A stretch of DNA of 63,483 bases, from positions 1 to 63,483 of the forward strand of contig PEAK01000020.1 of the NCBI GenBank assembly GCA_002753515.1, read 5' to 3'. Below are positions 25,895 to 35,730 of this stretch, one piece after another (position 1 is the first letter of the stretch; each line of letters begins with the position of its first letter). This DNA comes from Magnetococcales bacterium. Lineage in GTDB: Bacteria; Pseudomonadota; Magnetococcia; Magnetococcales; UBA8363. The notes under the pieces are model-generated. The model was not told the DNA's origin, made no database searches, and saw only the letters and a program-made list of their open reading frames with translations. Both the position numbers and the translations under genes were made by a program.

Positions 25895-26968
25895 TCAGGG
25901 AGATTTGTAGCCGTTTTCACGCAAGGCAATACGAAGGAATAATGGAATATCGTTATAATCAAGCCGGTTGATGCGATCAACAAATGTTTGCCATGCAACC
26001 TGCCGCCCACGATAAGTGGCCTGCATGGTTTTAACATCCCAATTTAAAAATCCCGTAGGGTTCAGAGTACGGTTGACAAGTCGCACTTCATAATGCAGGT
26101 GTGGTCCACTCGACAAACCAGAATTGCCCGTTCGACCAATCAAGGAACCTTTTCTGACAAAATCACCTTTCCTGACCCCCAGGTCCGCCAGATGGGCATA
26201 AACAGTTCTGAATCCATAGTTGTGCAAAAGAATGATCAGATTGCCATAAGTATGCTTGCTCTCAAACCCGGAAAATTCAACAATCCCATCGGCGGTCGCT
26301 AGAACTGGCGTGTTCATCTCCGCAAACAAATCCACACCGGGATGAAATTTATATTTGCCCTGTTTCGGATGGTTGCGATTGCCGAATGGGCTGTTAATAC
26401 CCTTAAAAGGGACAGGGGAGCCGTTGGGAATCCTCTCCAGATCAACCCTGACAGGCTGATCAACCGGATTGCCAACGCTCCCCTGATTCCATGCCAGGGC
26501 ATGCTTATTCTGGGTTCCACTTTTGGGCCTGGTTTTGGGTAACTCCTTTTTCTCCGACTTTTCCCCACCCCTTGCTTTCTCCGGTACCGGATTTATCCTC
26601 GGTCCAAAAAGATCGTCCAAGGATTTCAAATCTGGCAGCAACTCCGGGTAGGCGTTGGGGGAAGCCGGGTTCACCCTTGGGGGGGGGCGGCTCTCCTGCT
26701 TGGGTTCCCTGTTTTTGACACCAAAACCTTCTCCATCCGGTTTGCCAGCAGACCCCGATTTGCCAAACCAGACATCCTCCCGGGTGTTTGTGGAGTAAAA
26801 ATGAAAACTACCCAAAGTAAAACATAGCACAACAAGAAACAGCGCCAGGGAAATCAATGAAAAACGATACTGACAGGGTCCCGATGCGGTCTGTATGGTG
26901 ATGGAAAGGGTATTGGGCATGGCTGTTGTTTGCAAACAATGAGGTTTTCGATAATTTTTAGTCCACAT
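25895..26968 (-). CDS. M23-family peptidoglycan endopeptidase, membrane-anchored
   Basis: About 357 residues from the ATG giving MWTKNYRKP (AGGG just upstream); a TTG 10 codons earlier and an ATG 16 codons later are alternatives. An N-terminal membrane helix (FSLISLALFLVVLCFTLGSF) leads to a long Pro/Lys-rich linker, then the LytM/M23 domain in the last 170 residues. Zinc ligands are H and D of KFHPGVDLFAE, and the HLHYEV motif gives the catalytic and ligand histidines; all are intact. It would cleave peptide cross-links in the cell wall or act as a divisome or wall-remodelling factor. Monocistronic and divergent from the next gene. Confidence 0.9.
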   Translation of the reverse strand: MWTKNYRKPHCLQTTAMPNTLSITIQTASGPCQYRFSLISLALFLVVLCFTLGSFHFYSTNTREDVWFGKSGSAGKPDGEGFGVKNREPKQESRPPPRVNPASPNAYPELLPDLKSLDDLFGPRINPVPEKARGGEKSEKKELPKTRPKSGTQNKHALAWNQGSVGNPVDQPVRVDLERIPNGSPVPFKGINSPFGNRNHPKQGKYKFHPGVDLFAEMNTPVLATADGIVEFSGFESKHTYGNLIILLHNYGFRTVYAHLADLGVRKGDFVRKGSLIGRTGNSGLSSGPHLHYEVRLVNRTLNPTGFLNWDVKTMQATYRGRQVAWQTFVDRINRLDYNDIPLFLRIALRENGYKSP

Positions 26969-27164
26969 CCCTGCAAGCCCTTTATCGGCAGGTGCCAAGG
27001 GAATATGAAAGAAAACCCAATAAAGAATGACGGCACCGATCCAGCATTAGAGGAATAAATTTTGCATAAATAGAATGCCATAACTTTCCGCCATCCTTAC
27101 CCTTGGCGGCAATGTATGCCATTAAACTATTGAAAAAATTTATGATTCAATGAAAGGAGAAAAC

Positions 27165-27458
27165 ATGCTTCCCAAAGTTTCGTTGGCCTCCGCTTGGCTG
27201 GTAGCTTCGGGAGTGACATTTTTTGCCCAGTGGAGCTGGGCCGGAAGTGCCCTGGAAGAGGCGACACGCCCCTATACGCCCACTCAAACAATCCATTTGG
27301 GACGTGGCAGCCAACCTGTCACCACCCCAGCCCCCTTGGAAACAAACCAGGAAAACCAGCAACAATCCAAACCTGTCCCCACGGACACTTCTGCTATAAA
27401 ATCCCCCGAGCAATCAGGAGATCCAGCCGATACACCCAAGGAAACAGGCAACAAATAA
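27165..27458 (+). CDS. Small exported Pro/Gln-rich protein
   Basis: 97 residues from MLPKVSLAS, with AGGAG five nt upstream. A signal peptide (about 1-27, ending FFAQWSWAG) is followed by a disordered tail rich in Thr, Pro, Gln and Asn. No family is recognised. It lies 43 bp before a single-domain response regulator in the same direction. Confidence 0.6.
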   Translation: MLPKVSLASAWLVASGVTFFAQWSWAGSALEEATRPYTPTQTIHLGRGSQPVTTPAPLETNQENQQQSKPVPTDTSAIKSPEQSGDPADTPKETGNK

Positions 27459-27501
27459 TGGATGAATGCGGCGTCACGCTTCTCGTACCAAGGGTTCCAC
27501 G

Positions 27502-27936
27502 ATGGCAACGGAAAACTCTTCAAATAACAAGCAAGCTCCGGCATTCCCCTTATCGACGATCCTGTTGGTGGATGATTCGGAAGAAAACCGTATGGTTATC
27601 GAAGCCTTTTTGCTGGGATCGGGTTGGCGGGTTGAGGTCGCAGAAAACGGCATCGAGGCCGTGGAAAAATTTAAAAATGGTCGCTTTGCCATGGTGTTGA
27701 TGGATCTGCAAATGCCTGTCATGGATGGCATCGAAGCCACACAAAAGATTCGCGCCTGGGAAACAGAACATCGTCACAATCAAAAAACACCAATCATCGC
27801 GTTGACGGCCCATGCAGCGGGACCCGAGTGGGATCAATGCCGGGAGGCGGGCTGCAATCATGTACTCACCAAACCCATTCGCAAACAAAATCTGCTGCAA
27901 ACCATTGATTCATGGAAGAGCGGTGGGCAGGTCTGA
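27502..27936 (+). CDS. Single-domain response regulator (CheY-like)
   Basis: 144 residues. One receiver domain: acidic pair VDDSEEN, phospho-acceptor Asp in VLMDLQMPVMDGIEAT, T in IIALTAH and K in VLTKPIRKQ. AAGGG lies 7 nt upstream of the chosen ATG; an upstream start would add an unlikely leader. There is no output domain, so it acts by protein contact or as a phosphorelay intermediate. MPVMDGIEAT is typical of receivers from hybrid kinases. The alcohol dehydrogenase gene follows 57 bp later. Confidence 0.9.
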   Translation: MATENSSNNKQAPAFPLSTILLVDDSEENRMVIEAFLLGSGWRVEVAENGIEAVEKFKNGRFAMVLMDLQMPVMDGIEATQKIRAWETEHRHNQKTPIIALTAHAAGPEWDQCREAGCNHVLTKPIRKQNLLQTIDSWKSGGQV

Positions 27937-27992
27937 TACCCTGGTGGCGTAACCGTTGTGCGGATGTCAGCCGTTGGTAACGGAGGTCGGGA

Positions 27993-29156
27993 GTGGGATT
28001 TTCCCGGATCAAAACACTATTTCCGGTTCCGCGTTTGCTCGCCAATCCCGATCTGTTCGCGGGACGACACGCGCTGATGGCCCTGAAGGGCATCGGCTCC
28101 TCCAGGACGCTGCTCTTGACAGGGGGATCGCTGCAACCCGAAAAACGCGCTGAAATTAAAAAAATGTTGCAGGCCGAATCGGTTATAGACGTTGTGCGCT
28201 CGCAGACGTTCGATCCCGACTGGCACCAGGTTGAAACCATCCTGCAATCCCTGGCGGGGAAAGTACCCGACCTGATCATTGCCGTTGGCGGCGGTGCCGT
28301 ACTGGACTTGGCCAAGCTCGTTTTGCTGAAACTGACCTGGCCCGAGGCGACACCAGAACGTATCACCCGACCTTTCGCCGCCCCACCCTTGAAAAACCAT
28401 ATTCGCCTGTGCGCCATTCCCACCACAGCCGGTTCCGGTGCCGAAGTTTCGTCATCCGCCCTGGTGTTGGACCAAACCTCCCAAAGCAAAAGCGCCATCG
28501 TCACCCACGATTTTATTTACGATGTGGTTTTGCTGGACCCGCGTTTTTTATCCGGCATACCCCGTTCGGTCATGTTGGCGGGGGTCATCGATGCCATGAC
28601 CCATGCGGTTGAGGGCACCATTTCCAATGTGGACAATCCTTTGGCCGATGCCCTGGCGGAAACATCCCTGGAACGGTTGGGTCGCTTGGCGCTCCACTGG
28701 TTACAGGATGAATCCAATCTGGAAATCATTCTGCAACTGCAATTTGCCGCACACCTGGCCGGAATGGTACAAAACCAGTGTGGCGTTGGCATCTGCCATT
28801 CTTTGGCCCATCAACTGGCACGATTCGCCATCGGCCATGGGGAAGCCAATGGGGTATTCCTGGCCCGGGTATTGGCTTTCAACAGTGCGGTGCCCCAAGT
28901 GGCCGAACGGTTGCATCGATTGCAAACACAGATCGGCTTTTCCATTGCAGAACGGGTTGGCGAACTGCAATCCGCCGCCGGCATGGCCACACAATTTCAG
29001 GATCTTCGCTCACGGATGGCATCCCGAGGCACGGCTGTGGCACCCGCTGTCCTGGGAAGGGATGCCTTGGCAGATATTTGCACCCGCTTCAATCCCCGCC
29101 CAGTGGATGCCGGGCAACTGACCGCCTTCTTCCAGGAAGGGGCACCCGGGGTTTAG
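27993..29156 (+). CDS. Iron-containing alcohol dehydrogenase
   Basis: 387 residues from GTG behind GGAGG. The group III (Fe) ADH fold is clear: AVGGGAVLDLAK (NAD(P)-binding, near residue 98), PTTAGSGAEVSSSALV (143-158) and metal ligands D200, H204, H269 and H282 with the usual spacing (VIDAMTHAVE, CHSLAHQL, GHGEANG). It reduces an aldehyde or oxidises an alcohol with NAD(P). It lies 53 bp upstream of the LuxE-LuxC fusion, so the likely task is turning the aldehyde made there into an alcohol, or the reverse. Confidence 0.93.
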   Translation: MGFSRIKTLFPVPRLLANPDLFAGRHALMALKGIGSSRTLLLTGGSLQPEKRAEIKKMLQAESVIDVVRSQTFDPDWHQVETILQSLAGKVPDLIIAVGGGAVLDLAKLVLLKLTWPEATPERITRPFAAPPLKNHIRLCAIPTTAGSGAEVSSSALVLDQTSQSKSAIVTHDFIYDVVLLDPRFLSGIPRSVMLAGVIDAMTHAVEGTISNVDNPLADALAETSLERLGRLALHWLQDESNLEIILQLQFAAHLAGMVQNQCGVGICHSLAHQLARFAIGHGEANGVFLARVLAFNSAVPQVAERLHRLQTQIGFSIAERVGELQSAAGMATQFQDLRSRMASRGTAVAPAVLGRDALADICTRFNPRPVDAGQLTAFFQEGAPGV

Positions 29157-29209
29157 GCAGCATTCCAACACTTTGAAGGTCACCCTGGATCCGCGAACCA
29201 AGCCGCATT

Positions 29210-31672
29210 ATGAACGAAACCAATCTTCCCTTGCAAACGCTGCTCTCCAAGCCCCCACGGGAATGGCTGGAGGAAGAACGCCGCCCCCTGTTCCTGGCGG
29301 CCATGACCGAAGAAATGCGGCACCATTTTCAACATTGCCCCCCCTTTCAACGCTATTGCCAACACCGTGGCGTCACCTTTGCAGAATCCCTGACCGATCT
29401 CGCGCCCCTCCCCTGGCTGCCCGTTCACGCCTTTAAATGGTTGGGTGGACGGCTGCTATCGGTGCCGGCAGAAGAGGTGCGCGTCAATCTGCAGTCATCG
29501 GGAACGTCGGGCATCCCCAGCCAAGTGATGATTGATCGCTTGACCGCCAAAAGACAAATCAAAGCCATGAGTCTCTCCATCGGAGAAGCCATTGGCAACC
29601 GCAGACGCCCCTTCCTGTTCATGGATGTTGACCCCAAAACGCATGTGGCCCACCTCAAAGCCCGTGGTGCCGCCATATTGGGCTATTTAAATTTTGCCTC
29701 GGAAGCGGTCTTTTGCCTGGAACCCGATGGGGCGGACGGGTTTCGTTTGCGGCACGATGTATTGCAGACCACCTTGGAAAAATGGGCGCATAACGAACGT
29801 GCGCCCGTTGTTTTCGGCTTTACCTACCTGCTTTATCAGGCCGTCCTGTTACCCCTGATGCGTGCAGGGCAATCCTTGCGCTTGCCCGAAACCAGTCAGG
29901 TTCTGCACATTGGCGGCTGGAAAAAATTGCGTGATCTGGCCGTGGGACCGGAACAATTCAAAGATTTGATTCATCGCGTATTCCATATCGAACCGGCGGC
30001 TGTGGTCGATGTGTATGGTTTTACCGAACAAATGGGAGTCAACTATCCCGATTGTATCCAGGGGGTCAAACATCTCCCCGCTGTCGCGGAAATCATGGTA
30101 CGCGATCCCCATACCCTGGAGCCCCTGGCAGATGGTTCCGAGGGCGTCCTGCAATTTTTGACTCCGATACCCCATTCCTATCCGGGTAATTCGGTATTGA
30201 CGGATGATTTGGGGCGCATCCTGGGACGTGGTCGCTGTGGCTGTGGTCGCGAGGGGGTCCAGTTCCAGGTCACAGGACGGCTGGCGACGGCGGAAGTGCG
30301 AGGGTGTGGGGATGTCCTGGCCAACCGGGTCGCCACGATTACCCCATTGGAACAAAAACGCAGCGGCGATACCGTGGAGTTATTATTGGTCCAAGGAAAC
30401 CATGGCGGGTTCACCAACTCCCTGGACCAGGTCTGCGATGCCATGGAAAAACGCCGTGACTGGTTGAGCCGGGTACCGGTCGAATCGATGATCATGCTCC
30501 TTGATTTGCTGGCCAGGGAGTGGCGCAATTCGGCATTGTTCGGCGTTTTGGACAAACAAGGATTGGCTTTTTTGTGCGATTGGTGCAGTGCCGATTCATT
30601 GCGACGCCTGGCGCAGACCGGCTTGGGTGGACATGTGGGCTTTCTGGATGAATTTCATCCCGTGGGATCCAGTACACGACGCAAAGCCATGGCACACCCC
30701 AAAGGATTGGTGTTGCATTGGGTGGCTGGAAATGTCCCCTTGATCGGCTTGTTTGTGTTGGTACAAGGGATGGTCACCAAAAACCTGAATCTGGTGCGGG
30801 CACCCTCGGCAGAACGACATATCATGGCGCAACTCTTGGCCCCCTTGAACCATTTGCAGGCGACACTGCCGGGCGGCTATTGTTTGCGGGGTAAAGATTG
30901 GTTGGAAACCTTGGCAATCGTCCATTTCCCCAAGGATCATGCCTTGGGTCCCGAACTATCGGCCAGGGCGGATGTCCGCGTCGCCTGGGGCGGGCGCGAA
31001 GCCGTGGAAACGCTGGCGGCCTGGCCACGAAAATATAACGTGCGCGATATTTTTTTTGGACCCAAACTATCGTTCATGGTCATCGGCAAGGAGTACCTGA
31101 CCGAAGGACGTGACTTGAAAAAATTAGTGCGTCGGGTGGCAACGGATTGTTCGGTCTTTGATCAATACGCCTGCTCCTCCCCCCACACCATTTTTGTGGA
31201 AATGGGCGGAGAAGTCACGCCACAACAATTTGCCGAACGTCTCGGCACGGAGATGGCCCATACCTTGACGCGGATTCCCAAGCAAGCCCCCGATGCCGGA
31301 ACGGTGATGAACATTGGTTTGCATCGCATTTATCATGACATGCTGCACGATGTGTGGCACTCAAAAGACAGCAGTTGGACGGTGTTGTATGATAACGAGG
31401 AGGGTTTGATGACACCGTGTTATTCCCGCGTCGTCACCGTCAAAGGGACACGGGATATCATGGACACCAGCCGATGGGCCAGCGAAGATATTCAAACAAT
31501 CGGTCTGGCATTGCGTGGGGAACGACGCTTGGAATATGCCCGCAACGTTGCATTGAAAGGGGTATGCCGATTGCCGGACATTGGCAAAATGACGCTGTTT
31601 GAACCCATATGGGATGGGCTGCGGGTGATGGAACACATGGTACGTTGGGTCACCTTGGGGGGACCGGGCTGA
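29210..31672 (+). CDS. Acyl-protein synthetase/acyl-CoA reductase fusion (LuxE-LuxC)
   Basis: 820 residues. Residues 1 to about 380 resemble LuxE (acyl-protein synthetase, ANL-like): QSSGTSGIPSQV (95-106) as phosphate loop, VLHIGGWKK (231-239), YGFTEQMG (269-276) and LTDDLGRI (330-337). Residues about 400-810 resemble LuxC (acyl-CoA/acyl-protein reductase): VAGNVPLIGLFVLVQG (505-520) and the catalytic Cys C655 in DQYACSSPHT. In luminous bacteria LuxE activates a fatty acid and hands it to LuxC, which reduces it to aldehyde with NADPH; here both steps are in one chain. No luciferase genes are present. Flanked by alcohol dehydrogenase and acyl ligase, so the product is probably an aldehyde or alcohol for a metabolite or glycan decoration. 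Acyl substrate unknown. Confidence 0.88.
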   Translation: MNETNLPLQTLLSKPPREWLEEERRPLFLAAMTEEMRHHFQHCPPFQRYCQHRGVTFAESLTDLAPLPWLPVHAFKWLGGRLLSVPAEEVRVNLQSSGTSGIPSQVMIDRLTAKRQIKAMSLSIGEAIGNRRRPFLFMDVDPKTHVAHLKARGAAILGYLNFASEAVFCLEPDGADGFRLRHDVLQTTLEKWAHNERAPVVFGFTYLLYQAVLLPLMRAGQSLRLPETSQVLHIGGWKKLRDLAVGPEQFKDLIHRVFHIEPAAVVDVYGFTEQMGVNYPDCIQGVKHLPAVAEIMVRDPHTLEPLADGSEGVLQFLTPIPHSYPGNSVLTDDLGRILGRGRCGCGREGVQFQVTGRLATAEVRGCGDVLANRVATITPLEQKRSGDTVELLLVQGNHGGFTNSLDQVCDAMEKRRDWLSRVPVESMIMLLDLLAREWRNSALFGVLDKQGLAFLCDWCSADSLRRLAQTGLGGHVGFLDEFHPVGSSTRRKAMAHPKGLVLHWVAGNVPLIGLFVLVQGMVTKNLNLVRAPSAERHIMAQLLAPLNHLQATLPGGYCLRGKDWLETLAIVHFPKDHALGPELSARADVRVAWGGREAVETLAAWPRKYNVRDIFFGPKLSFMVIGKEYLTEGRDLKKLVRRVATDCSVFDQYACSSPHTIFVEMGGEVTPQQFAERLGTEMAHTLTRIPKQAPDAGTVMNIGLHRIYHDMLHDVWHSKDSSWTVLYDNEEGLMTPCYSRVVTVKGTRDIMDTSRWASEDIQTIGLALRGERRLEYARNVALKGVCRLPDIGKMTLFEPIWDGLRVMEHMVRWVTLGGPG

Positions 31673-31692
31673 CAAACCTTGAGGCCACACCT

Positions 31693-33177
31693 ATGACAAC
31701 CAACACTGGGATGCCCTTCCCCACCACGGGAGAACATTTTCTCGCAATTCTCAAGCGCCACGCCCATGAGCATCCGCATCGACCGGCGTTGGTCGCAGAC
31801 GAACAAACCCTGGATTATGGGACACTGTGGTCTTGGACAGAGGGCATCGCCCAGGAATTGGCCGCACAAGGATTGCAACGGGGGCAGTGTGTTTTCCTGG
31901 CCATGGAGCCTTCCCTGTCGGGGCTGTTGTTTCATTTGGGACTATTGCGCCTGGGGGTGGTGACAGCGTTGCTCGACCCGGGACTATCCATCACGCAATG
32001 GTCCAATCGTGTGCAAGATCTGGCACCGACGACCATCATCGCCCCCTCCCCCATCCTGGCTGAAATTCATAAAAACACCCCTTGGCAAGGTCGCTCCATC
32101 GATCTTTCATCCAAGGTACTGGAAAACCTGACCCTATCCAGCCAGGCATTGCCGGAATGCCCGAACACGAACGATCCCGTCCTGATTCTGGGCACCACCG
32201 GAACCACCGGCCCGGTTAAATATGTCCTGTTAACGCTAGGCAACATCAGCGCTGCCACCTCCCATATCAACGCAACCATGGGAATAAGGGATACCGACGT
32301 CGAAATTCTCACTCTGCCGCTGCATCATTCGTTCGGATTGGGGCGTTTGCGCTGTGGGCTGGCAGCCGGGGCCTGTAGCCACTTGGTTGCGGGGCGATTC
32401 CGACCCGAACGCCTGCTCAAAGCGGTCAAGGGGAACCATGCCACCCTTTTTGCCCAGGTACCGGCGGGGATACGTCTGCTATTGGCGTTGGGAAACAGGG
32501 TACGCCCCTGGCTGGAGGGAATCCGCTTGGTTGAAATAGGCAGCGCACCTTTGGAAATGGATGAAAAAAAACGGTTGATGGATCTCCTGCCACAAGCCAA
32601 GCTATGGCACCATTACGGCTTGACCGAAGCCTCCCGTTCCCTGTTCCTGGAGTATCATGACGCTTTGCAAGCGGGATGTTTGCACGCTTTGGGACGACCC
32701 GCCCCCGGGGTGGAACTCCAATTGTCGGAAGCAAAGGATGGCGAACCCCGGGAACTCCTGATACGCGGCCCCCATGTCAGCCCGGGATATTGCATCCCCG
32801 GGGGCAGGTCGTATGGCGTGCAACCCACCAACGCCTGGTTGGCTACCGGGGATTTGGTTCGTTTGGATGAACGCGGCACTTATTACCATGTGGGACGATC
32901 CGATGATGTCATCAACCTGGGGGGATTCAAAGTCCACCCCCAGGAAATTGAATCCGTCCTGGCTGCTTGTCCTGGAATTGCCGATGTTGCCGTAGCGTTC
33001 CGTGGCGGACAATTGGTCGCCTTTATCCAAAATGACAGTACGTTCCAGGAACAACGCGCATTGGAATGGCTGCAAAAACACCTGGAACCCTACAAACATC
33101 CCCAATGCTATCGCTTGCTGGATCGCGTGCCACGCACGGAATCAGGCAAATTGCTGCGTCGGTTGCTGCCCGATTGA
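31693..33177 (+). CDS. AMP-forming acyl-CoA/acyl-ACP ligase
   Basis: 494 residues from MTTNTGMPF, 20 bp after the fusion gene; earlier in-frame starts would overlap it. ANL-superfamily motifs: LGTTGTTGPVKY (167-177, A3 loop), LPLHHSFGLGR (208-218), HHYGLTEASR (306-315), TGDLVRLDERG (385-395), GRSDDVINLGGFKVHPQEIE (401-420) and the C-terminal catalytic Lys in SGKLLRR (484-490). Activates a carboxylic acid as acyl-AMP and transfers it to CoA or a carrier. With the LuxE-LuxC fusion it doubles the acyl-activating capacity of the operon, hinting at two acids or a carrier-protein route. Confidence 0.9.
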   Translation: MTTNTGMPFPTTGEHFLAILKRHAHEHPHRPALVADEQTLDYGTLWSWTEGIAQELAAQGLQRGQCVFLAMEPSLSGLLFHLGLLRLGVVTALLDPGLSITQWSNRVQDLAPTTIIAPSPILAEIHKNTPWQGRSIDLSSKVLENLTLSSQALPECPNTNDPVLILGTTGTTGPVKYVLLTLGNISAATSHINATMGIRDTDVEILTLPLHHSFGLGRLRCGLAAGACSHLVAGRFRPERLLKAVKGNHATLFAQVPAGIRLLLALGNRVRPWLEGIRLVEIGSAPLEMDEKKRLMDLLPQAKLWHHYGLTEASRSLFLEYHDALQAGCLHALGRPAPGVELQLSEAKDGEPRELLIRGPHVSPGYCIPGGRSYGVQPTNAWLATGDLVRLDERGTYYHVGRSDDVINLGGFKVHPQEIESVLAACPGIADVAVAFRGGQLVAFIQNDSTFQEQRALEWLQKHLEPYKHPQCYRLLDRVPRTESGKLLRRLLPD

Positions 33178-33203
33178 TGACAACAAGCATGGTGACCCGA
33201 GCC

Positions 33204-33451
33204 AATATTTTAGCCCACTTGGAATTGATCGTGAACTATGCGTATAAAAATGATCAACCAGGAGGAGAGCGATGAGAAGAAAGAGACGGCTATGCCCCTA
33301 TGAAGATAAGGCGATCATTTTGAAACGGCACACGGTAATACGAAAAGCTCTCTCGGCTCAGTGTGAAGAAGCCGGCTGTCACCTGACCAAGCATACCCAT
33401 TGGTGGCACCTTTTTTCGAGCATGCCCCTGTCCTGGTGTACCATTGCATGA
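33204..33451 (+). pseudogene. Transposase relic, copy 1 (IS3-like OrfA start)
   Basis: Direct repeat of the element start at 35832, including upstream AATATTTTAG(C/T)CCA(C/T)TTGGAATTGATCG and a strong AGGAGGAGAG site. A 59-residue frame (33272-33451, MRRKRRLCPYEDKAIILKRH...) matches the helix-turn-helix start of IS3/IS66-type transposases, with EEAGC as turn, then runs out of homology near 33425. Its TGA overlaps the ATG of the GT41 gene by 4 bp (33448-33451). It is non-functional as a transposase, but could be translated. Confidence 0.65.
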
Positions 33452-35730
33452 TTCCTGTTCTTTATGAAAAGGCTTTTGCCCTGTTTAACAAGGGAAACGT
33501 ATCGGAATCCCTGCGTGTCATCCATGCCATTCTAGAGGTAATGGAACCCGATGTTTCGCTTCTGGACCTTCAAGCGCTGTGTCATATGCGTTTAGGCCAT
33601 TATGAACTGGCTATTTCTTATTGGCAGCAAGCCTTAAAGATTAAACCTGACTATGCTGAACTTCACAATAATGTGGGCATACTTCTGAAAAATATGAAAC
33701 GCTACCAGGAAGCGGAGACGGCTTATCGGAAAGCCATAAGCCTCAAACCTGAATTCAGCGATGCCAGCTATAATCTTGGAAACCTATTGAAAGAATTGCG
33801 GCGTTACCCGGAAGCGGAAATGGCCTATCGTCGGGTACTTGAAATCCACAATGACGATGCTGGTATTTATATCAATCTTGGAATACTTCTCCAGGAAATG
33901 AAACGAGACGACGAAGCGGAAACAGCTTACCGTCAGGCTTTGCGTATCAAGCCAGATTCAGCCAAAGCCAATAATAATCTTGGAGTGCTTTTGAAAAGCT
34001 TGAAGCGTTACCAGGAAGCGGCGGCAACCTACCGCTCAGCTCTGAAATTTTTGCCTGAAAACGTGGAGGTATTAAACAATTACGGCAATCTTCTACGAGA
34101 AATGAAGTGTTATGAAGAAGCGAAAGCGGTATACCAGCAGGCTTTGCGCAGGTCACCGGAATACGCTGAGGCACTCAATGGATTTGGCAATCTTTTACAT
34201 GAATTGAAGCGGGAAAGAGATGCGGAGGATTACTATCGCCACGCCATTGCCGTAAGGCCGGCTTTTGTCGAAGCCTGGGACAATCTTGGCAATTTATTGT
34301 ACCGATTGAAACGCTACGAAGAAGCGGAAGCTGCTTATCGAGAGGCATTGCGCCTCAACCCGCAAGATGGGAGCGCCTTGGAAGGGGTGTACCACATCAA
34401 CAGGATTCTTTGTCAATGGGATGCAATGAAAGAGTACGAACGGGCCATCATTGATGCCATGGACAAAGGGATCGCCATTTCACCATTTACATTATTATCC
34501 CTACCCCACGATGAAGGTTTGCATCATCGTAAAGCGAGTTTTCATTTTTTTCAAGATTCTGTGGGAAATTTCCTTAAATATCCCCCTTTGGTTCACCCCA
34601 ATCAGCATCACAATCGAGATCGGTTGCGTATTGGTTACTTGTCTGCAGATTTCCATGATCATGCCACTGCTCATCTATTGGTTGGGATATTGGAGGCGCA
34701 TGAACGGAAACGGTATGAAATATATGGTTATTCCTACGGCCCCCCCCGTTCGGATTCCTATCGGCAGCGTATTGTCGCAGGATGCGATTTTTTTCAAGAT
34801 TTATTTTTCTGCCCTGATGATGAAAGCGCACGTAAAATAGCGGAAGATAATATTGATATTTTAATCGACCTGAAAGGCTATACCCATTTGGCGCGTCCTG
34901 GCATTATGGTGATGCGTCCCGCACCCATCCTCATCAATTGGCTGGGATATCCCGGAACGATGGGGCATTCCCGCGTGGCCGATTATCTTATTGGTGATGC
35001 AACGGTTTCCCCACCCCATCATGCCGGACATTTTTCCGAAACCCTTGCCCTTTTACCACACTGCTACCAGCCGAATGATCGCAACCGGGCCTTGGTTACC
35101 GGTATGACACGTCATGATGTGGGATTGCCTGAAAAAGCCTTTGTATTTTGCTGTTTCAATCAAAGCTACAAATTGGGGCCAGAGAGTTTTGACCATTGGT
35201 GCCGATTGCTTCAGGCGGTTCCAGACGCTATTCTTTGGTTGTTGGCAGCCCCCCCCGCTGCCAATGGAAACCTGCAACGCGAGGCAACCTTGCGTGGTAT
35301 TGACAGCCGTCGGATCATTTTTGCCCCAACATTACCATTGGAGCGGCATCTTGGCCGATTGGCACTGGCTGATCTGGCACTGGACACCTTTCCAGTCACC
35401 TCGCACACTTCGGGAAGCGATGCCTTGTGGGCAGGTGTCCCGATGATTACCAAGATGGGGAACAGCTTTGCAAGCCGTGTGGCTGCAAGTTTATTGCATG
35501 CGGTTGGCTTGCCGGAACTGGTTACGGAATCATGGGACAGTTATTTTGAATTGGCATTGAACCTGGCTCAAGATACCAACCGTTATCAGTCGATTCGCAG
35601 GCAACTTGCTGCCAACCGTCTGACCCATCCCTTGTTTGACACCGAACGTTTCACCCGTGATCTTGAGAAGCTATACGAACGCATATGGCAGGATCATGGG
35701 CACGGCAAAAAAGAAATGATTATCTTATAG
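33448..35730 (+). CDS. TPR-GT41 (OGT/SPINDLY-type) glycosyltransferase
   Basis: 760 residues. Residues 1 to about 330 contain nine or so TPR units (YxEAExAYRxAL.IKPD.A). The C-terminal part is the GT41 catalytic domain: LRIGYLSADFHDHATAHLL, DILIDLKGYTHLARPGI, INWLGYPGTMGHSRVADYLI, FCCFNQSYKLGPESFDHW and LDTFPVTSHTSGSDALWAGVPM, all hallmark segments, including the H of FHDHA. It would transfer GlcNAc or another sugar to Ser/Thr (or Asn) of proteins. Base use is visibly more AT-rich than neighbouring genes. It is bracketed by two dead transposase copies, and its ATG overlaps the stop of the first; no separate Shine-Dalgarno site is seen, so expression may rely on read-through of that relic. Acquired DNA is likely. 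Confidence 0.92.
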   Translation: MIPVLYEKAFALFNKGNVSESLRVIHAILEVMEPDVSLLDLQALCHMRLGHYELAISYWQQALKIKPDYAELHNNVGILLKNMKRYQEAETAYRKAISLKPEFSDASYNLGNLLKELRRYPEAEMAYRRVLEIHNDDAGIYINLGILLQEMKRDDEAETAYRQALRIKPDSAKANNNLGVLLKSLKRYQEAAATYRSALKFLPENVEVLNNYGNLLREMKCYEEAKAVYQQALRRSPEYAEALNGFGNLLHELKRERDAEDYYRHAIAVRPAFVEAWDNLGNLLYRLKRYEEAEAAYREALRLNPQDGSALEGVYHINRILCQWDAMKEYERAIIDAMDKGIAISPFTLLSLPHDEGLHHRKASFHFFQDSVGNFLKYPPLVHPNQHHNRDRLRIGYLSADFHDHATAHLLVGILEAHERKRYEIYGYSYGPPRSDSYRQRIVAGCDFFQDLFFCPDDESARKIAEDNIDILIDLKGYTHLARPGIMVMRPAPILINWLGYPGTMGHSRVADYLIGDATVSPPHHAGHFSETLALLPHCYQPNDRNRALVTGMTRHDVGLPEKAFVFCCFNQSYKLGPESFDHWCRLLQAVPDAILWLLAAPPAANGNLQREATLRGIDSRRIIFAPTLPLERHLGRLALADLALDTFPVTSHTSGSDALWAGVPMITKMGNSFASRVAASLLHAVGLPELVTESWDSYFELALNLAQDTNRYQSIRRQLAANRLTHPLFDTERFTRDLEKLYERIWQDHGHGKKEMIIL

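Noticed and set aside
29210-33177. Bioluminescence (lux) operon
   Set aside because: LuxE and LuxC parts are present, but no luxA/luxB or luxD; alcohol dehydrogenase and acyl ligase neighbours point to other chemistry.
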